Below are positions 61,113-64,000 of a stretch of DNA of 64,000 nucleotides, piece after piece. How positions within the stretch are numbered: position 1 is the stretch's first letter; every line of letters starts with the position of its first letter. Source of the stretch: Candidatus Poribacteria bacterium (lineage in GTDB: Bacteria > Poribacteria > WGA-4E > WGA-3G); NCBI GenBank assembly GCA_009839745.1, contig VXPE01000075.1, positions 53,695 to 117,694 of the forward strand, read 5' to 3'. The notes beneath the pieces were generated by a model. The model was given only the letters and a program-made list of their open reading frames with translations. It was not told the DNA's origin and searched no databases. The position numbers were made by a program, and so were the translations under genes.

Positions 61113-62507
61113 ATGGCAAAACAGCCAAATATTGTATTATTGGGAGTTGACTCACTGCTCGCGACACACATGAGTTGTTACGGGTATGATCGACTGACAA
61201 CACCACATATTGATCGGTTTGCAGCGGATGGTACTCTCTTTGAGAAAACGTATAGCCCGCACATCCCAACAACGAGTGCGTATGCATCAATGCTGACCGG
61301 TTTGGATACGTTCAGCACGCAGGTTGTCGCCTTGCGGCATCAAGGACCGCTCCGTGAAGAGGTTAAAACGCTGGCAGAAATCCTGCGAGATGAAGGCTAC
61401 GACACCACCTGTGTCGGATTCGGCGGACCCAGTGCCCGTGGGTTTGACACCTATCTTGAATATTCGGGATGGGGACCCGATGAGAGCGGTCGGAGTCCGA
61501 AAGCGGAAAACCTCAACAAAACAACCCTCCCTGAACTGAATCGGCTGATCGATCAGAGCGACGAAAAACCGTTTTTCCTGTTCCTGCGCCACATGGACCC
61601 ACACTCCCCCTACCTACCGCCTGCACCTTATGAACGGATGTTCTACCACGGGGACGAATGCGACCCAAGCAATACCTCCATGGAACCCGTGATGACGTTT
61701 AAACCGTTTTGTGATTATTTCGCTTCATGGATGCCACCCGGAATTACCGATAAAGATTACGTCATCGCCCAATACGACGGCGCAATCGCCTATATGGACG
61801 CGTGTATTCAGACGCTCTTTAACGCTCTTGAAACGCGGGGTGTGTTGGACGAGACTATCGTGGTTATCAACGGGGATCACGGCGAAACCCTTTACGACCA
61901 TGAATGCTGGTTCGATCATCACGGACTCTACGATGTCACCTTGCACGTGCCATTGATTATCCGGTATCCTGGACGGGTGCCTACCGGAAAACGGGTTGCC
62001 GGATACAATCAACATAAGGATCTCGTGCCGACACTCCTTGAATTAGCGGATATCGAAACAGACATCGCATTCGACGGAGAGAGTCTTACCGCCTTGATGA
62101 ACGGTGAGATTACCTCCTACGACAGTGAATTTTATATCACAGAATGCACATGGATGCGAAAGCACGGTTGGCGCACCCCTGAATGGAAGTTGATCGTTGC
62201 GCTTGAACCCGATTTCCATTTCAAGCCACCCGTTGAACTCTACAATCTCATCCAAGACCCCGATGAAAACAATAATCTCGTTGATACGCATCCGGACATT
62301 GTCAATGTGCTCGAAACACGGATGAAGAGTTGGATTCTTCAGCGAGAACAGGAGACTGGCTTGACGAACCCGATTATGACACAGGGGGATTGGCACGGGC
62401 ACAAAGGTGTCGGTCCATTCAAAACCTCCGAGCAGGCATACAACACGATGCACATCGGGGATGCGGGGGCAGCGGCACGTTTACAGGCGAAATCTCGGGA
62501 TGAATAG
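61113..62507 (+). CDS. Sulfatase-like (alkaline phosphatase superfamily) hydrolase without the CxPxR motif
   Basis: 464 residues. N-terminal NIVLLGVDSLLATHMSCYGY gives metal ligand Asp13. Where sulfatases carry C/S-x-P-x-R this protein has Thr53-Thr-Ser-Ala-Tyr57, aligned by the following ASMLTG. Later motifs are intact: FLFLRHMDPHSPY, VINGDHGETLYDHECWFDHHGLYDVTLHVPLII and a C-terminal PEWKLIV..PPVELYNLIQDPDE. No signal peptide, so cytosolic. Formylglycine cannot form; Thr53 may act as nucleophile, as in phosphatases or phosphotransferases of the superfamily, so sulfatase activity is doubtful. Confidence 0.85.
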   Translation: MAKQPNIVLLGVDSLLATHMSCYGYDRLTTPHIDRFAADGTLFEKTYSPHIPTTSAYASMLTGLDTFSTQVVALRHQGPLREEVKTLAEILRDEGYDTTCVGFGGPSARGFDTYLEYSGWGPDESGRSPKAENLNKTTLPELNRLIDQSDEKPFFLFLRHMDPHSPYLPPAPYERMFYHGDECDPSNTSMEPVMTFKPFCDYFASWMPPGITDKDYVIAQYDGAIAYMDACIQTLFNALETRGVLDETIVVINGDHGETLYDHECWFDHHGLYDVTLHVPLIIRYPGRVPTGKRVAGYNQHKDLVPTLLELADIETDIAFDGESLTALMNGEITSYDSEFYITECTWMRKHGWRTPEWKLIVALEPDFHFKPPVELYNLIQDPDENNNLVDTHPDIVNVLETRMKSWILQREQETGLTNPIMTQGDWHGHKGVGPFKTSEQAYNTMHIGDAGAAARLQAKSRDE

Positions 62508-62540
62508 TTAAGTAGCCATCGGTTGTAGATTTTACGCTAT

Positions 62541-62564
62541 CGGACGATGTTGGGAGACCTCGCC
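62541..62564. repeat. GGCGAGG hairpin repeat, degenerate copy 5
   Basis: CGGACGATGTTGGGAGACCTCGCC: the right arm is conserved, the left arm (GACGATGTT for GGCGAGGTT) has mutated. AGCAGTGGG follows as in other copies. Confidence 0.45.
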
Positions 62565-62618
62565 AGCAGTGGGCTTTCTGAGGGGTGTAATCTGTCGTCT
62601 TCATAGGATTAAAAGCGC

Positions 62619-62725
62619 AGCTCGTAATGAAATGGAGAGCGGATTCAAGAGAGGCAGATCAAAGTTCAATCCCACGTCATTTAACCGCAAGGAATAATTA
62701 AAAAGCCGCAAGGAATAGTTAAAAC
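62619..62725 (+). repeat. Leader/RBS element before the PEP-hydrolase-family gene, with duplicated 3' end
   Basis: AGCTCGTAATGAAATGGAG/AGCGGATT (62619-62645) is identical to 3749-3775. After the spacer, AACCGCAAGGAATAATTAAA is followed by a second GCCGCAAGGAATAGTTAAAA ending at ATG 62726, so the Shine-Dalgarno end is tandemly duplicated. Confidence 0.78.
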
Positions 62726-63547
62726 ATGCCAGATTATAGACGAGATCAGGTTTTAGAACGACTGAAAACAGAATTGGATAGAGATAAACCCTTACTCGCT
62801 GTGGGTGCGGGCACAGGGATCACCGCAAAATTTGCCGAACAAGGGGGCGCCGACCTCATAGTGATTTACAATTCCGGTCGCTATCGGATGTCAGGGTTCG
62901 GCTCCTGTGCAGGACTCTTAGCTTACGGAGACGCGAACGCCATCGTCATGGAGATGGGCGAGCGTGAAGTCCTACCCGTTGTCAAAGAGACCCCTGTTAT
63001 CGCTGGCGTAAACGGCACCGACCCGACGCGCCGGATGAGCAACTTCCTCAAACAGGTCCGAGATGTCGGATTCGACGGGGTTAATAACTTCCCGACCGTT
63101 GGCGTGATTGACGGAACTTTTCGGGTAACGCTTGAAGAGACCGGGATGGGTTTCTACAAAGAGGTAGAAACAATCGGTATCGCGCACGAGATGGATCTGT
63201 TCACCATCGTCTATGTTTTCAACCCGGAAGAGTCAGAAAATATGGCGAAGGTCGGTGCGGACGTTATCATTGCGCACATGGGGACAACGATCGGCGGCAC
63301 GATCGGAGCGGAAACGGCTTTCACGCTTGAAGACGCGGCGGTGCGCGTGCAGGAAATTTGCGACGCGGCAACAGTCATAAACCCAAATGTCCTCTGCTTG
63401 GCACACGGCGGTCCCATCTCGAAGGCAGCAGAGGCGGCATTTATCAATGAAAAAACAGACACCGTTGGCTTCGTGGGTGCATCCAGTATTGAGCGGTTCG
63501 CCTGCGAAGAGAGCATTCCGCGGGTAACGGCTTCATTTAAGGAATAG
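62726..63547 (+). CDS. Phosphoenolpyruvate hydrolase-family TIM-barrel protein
   Basis: 273 residues. LLAVGAGTGITAKFAEQGGADLIVIYNSGRYRMSGFGSCAGLLAYGDANAIVMEMG, PVIAGVNGTDPTRRM, GVNNFPTVGVIDGTFR and GADVIIAHMGTTIGGTIGAETAF are the conserved blocks of this family (also found as the C-terminal half of Tm-1 plant proteins). The annotation 'PEP hydrolase' rests on structural similarity to PEP mutase/isocitrate-lyase barrels; activity is unproven. Follows a duplicated leader element. Confidence 0.87.
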   Translation: MPDYRRDQVLERLKTELDRDKPLLAVGAGTGITAKFAEQGGADLIVIYNSGRYRMSGFGSCAGLLAYGDANAIVMEMGEREVLPVVKETPVIAGVNGTDPTRRMSNFLKQVRDVGFDGVNNFPTVGVIDGTFRVTLEETGMGFYKEVETIGIAHEMDLFTIVYVFNPEESENMAKVGADVIIAHMGTTIGGTIGAETAFTLEDAAVRVQEICDAATVINPNVLCLAHGGPISKAAEAAFINEKTDTVGFVGASSIERFACEESIPRVTASFKE

Positions 63548-63570
63548 ACTAAAATTAAGTGAGTTGCTAT

Positions 63571-63622
63571 CGTTGTAGCATGGACTGTGAGTCTGTGCCC
63601 CTCATAACAGATACTGACGAGG
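63571..63622. repeat. Palindromic repeat (copy of 12032) plus CCCCTC hairpin
   Basis: TTGTAGCATGGACTGTGAGT followed by CTGTGC matches the reverse complement of 12034-12059. CCCCTC (63596-63601) and GAGGGG (63617-63622) then form a hairpin. Located between the PEP-hydrolase-family and cytochrome genes. Confidence 0.5.
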
Positions 63623-63666
63623 GGACGCTACGAAATCCGGACAGATCAGATCCCTTAGGAGAGATT

Positions 63667-64000
63667 ATGAAGGTTTGGAAACTTTCCAGCGCACTTGTGT
63701 GTCTGTTGATACTCATCTTCGGTTACCAAACGGTAGATGCCCAGGAAAATCTTGCCCAGCAAGCATACACGGTTTTTCAGCAAAGTTGTCTCAACTGCCA
63801 CGGCCCCAATGGGGCGTTTACTGAGGAAATCGTCATTGAACACACAGCACTCATTGACACTGGAGCGGTTGTTCCGGGGAAACCGATTGAATCTGAACTT
63901 TATCGGAGACTCCTTGACAAGGATCCTGCCAAACGGATGCCGCAGGGTCAACCTCAACTCCGTGCTGCTGCGATCCTGACGATCGGCAACTGGATTCAAG
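63667..64000 (+). CDS. Secreted cytochrome c domain protein, N-terminal part (cut by window edge)
   Basis: ATG 63667 with TAGGAGAGATT upstream; 111 codons to the edge. Signal peptide 1-26 (MKVWKLSSALVCLLILIFGYQTVDAQ), then VFQQSCLNCHG with a CxxCH haem site, PNGAFTEEIVIEHTALIDTGAVVPGKPIESELYRRLLDKDPAKRMPQG and LTIGNWIQ. The pattern 'PGxPxxSELYRR...MPxG' matches Planctomycetes-type cytochrome c (PSD1-associated) proteins that are periplasmic and often followed by PSD1/DUF1553 domains or FG-GAP partners. The rest is outside the window. Confidence 0.85.
   Translation, partial: MKVWKLSSALVCLLILIFGYQTVDAQENLAQQAYTVFQQSCLNCHGPNGAFTEEIVIEHTALIDTGAVVPGKPIESELYRRLLDKDPAKRMPQGQPQLRAAAILTIGNWIQ

Noticed and set aside
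62043..62453. 136-codon minus-strand ORF
   Set aside because: Antisense shadow of the sulfatase-like gene; codons follow the third-position pattern of the plus-strand frame.

Overview
The window looks like chromosomal DNA of an uncultured, roughly 50% GC Gram-negative-type bacterium. The gene set fits Candidatus Poribacteria or a relative best: several phytanoyl-CoA-dioxygenase-like (PhyH) proteins, three CRTAC1-type FG-GAP/ASPIC-UnbV secreted proteins, a sulfatase-like hydrolase, a DUF3500 protein, PHP and FAH-family enzymes, a Planctomycetes-style cytochrome c gene at the right edge, and abundant small palindromic repeats. This assignment is inference from gene content; there is no rRNA or other phylogenetic marker here. 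I saw no tRNA, rRNA or CRISPR array.

Layout. 0-8 kb: the end of threonine synthase, an MNT-HEPN fusion, xylose isomerase, the CstA peptide/pyruvate transporter, and a DUF2089 regulator followed by three tandem paralogous membrane proteins. 7.5-12 kb: a cysteine hydrolase and a pair of M16 peptidases (one active, one lacking the zinc motif). 12-22 kb: UvrB, a bifunctional PBP1B-like protein, a redoxin, LexA, a HAD phosphatase, a GT9 glycosyltransferase and a PHP phosphoesterase. 22-27 kb: a rhodanese-MoeB/ThiF adenylyltransferase whose conserved catalytic Cys codon is an in-frame UGA followed by a SECIS-like hairpin, then a zinc-ribbon protein, a secreted protein, an FG-GAP protein, APS kinase and a broken PhyH gene. 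27-34 kb: FAH-family hydrolase, D-threonine-aldolase-like enzyme, YbjQ, secreted proteins, a PQQ-type propeller and DUF3500. 34-44 kb: ECF sigma/anti-sigma pair, TPR proteins, nicotinate phosphoribosyltransferase, TPR/FG-GAP and TPR/TolB lipoproteins, and a deleted IS605/TnpB element. 44-50 kb: FG-GAP protein, efp-accB-accC and rph-rdgB. 50-60 kb: a PhyH/BatA/DUF58 block flanked by inverted 148-bp repeats, an RsbU/RsbV/RsbW-like partner-switching module, a multi-cluster ferredoxin and a SufR-like regulator. 60-64 kb: PhyH, sulfatase-like hydrolase, PEP-hydrolase-family protein and the start of a cytochrome c.

Two observations stand out. First, the probable selenocysteine-containing MoeB/ThiF protein. 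Second, a recurring small element (short covarying hairpin, GGAT, a 40-90 nt spacer, then CCGCAAGGTAAAATTAAAA) whose 3' end abuts the start codon of about nine unrelated genes and so supplies their Shine-Dalgarno sequence. Some copies are two-ended with inverted termini, which suggests a mobile 'portable translation-start' element. Other short palindromes sit in-frame inside coding sequences (a WEGFVTPNS-encoding repeat), and an IS605 right end appears to have become the N-terminus of a lipoprotein.
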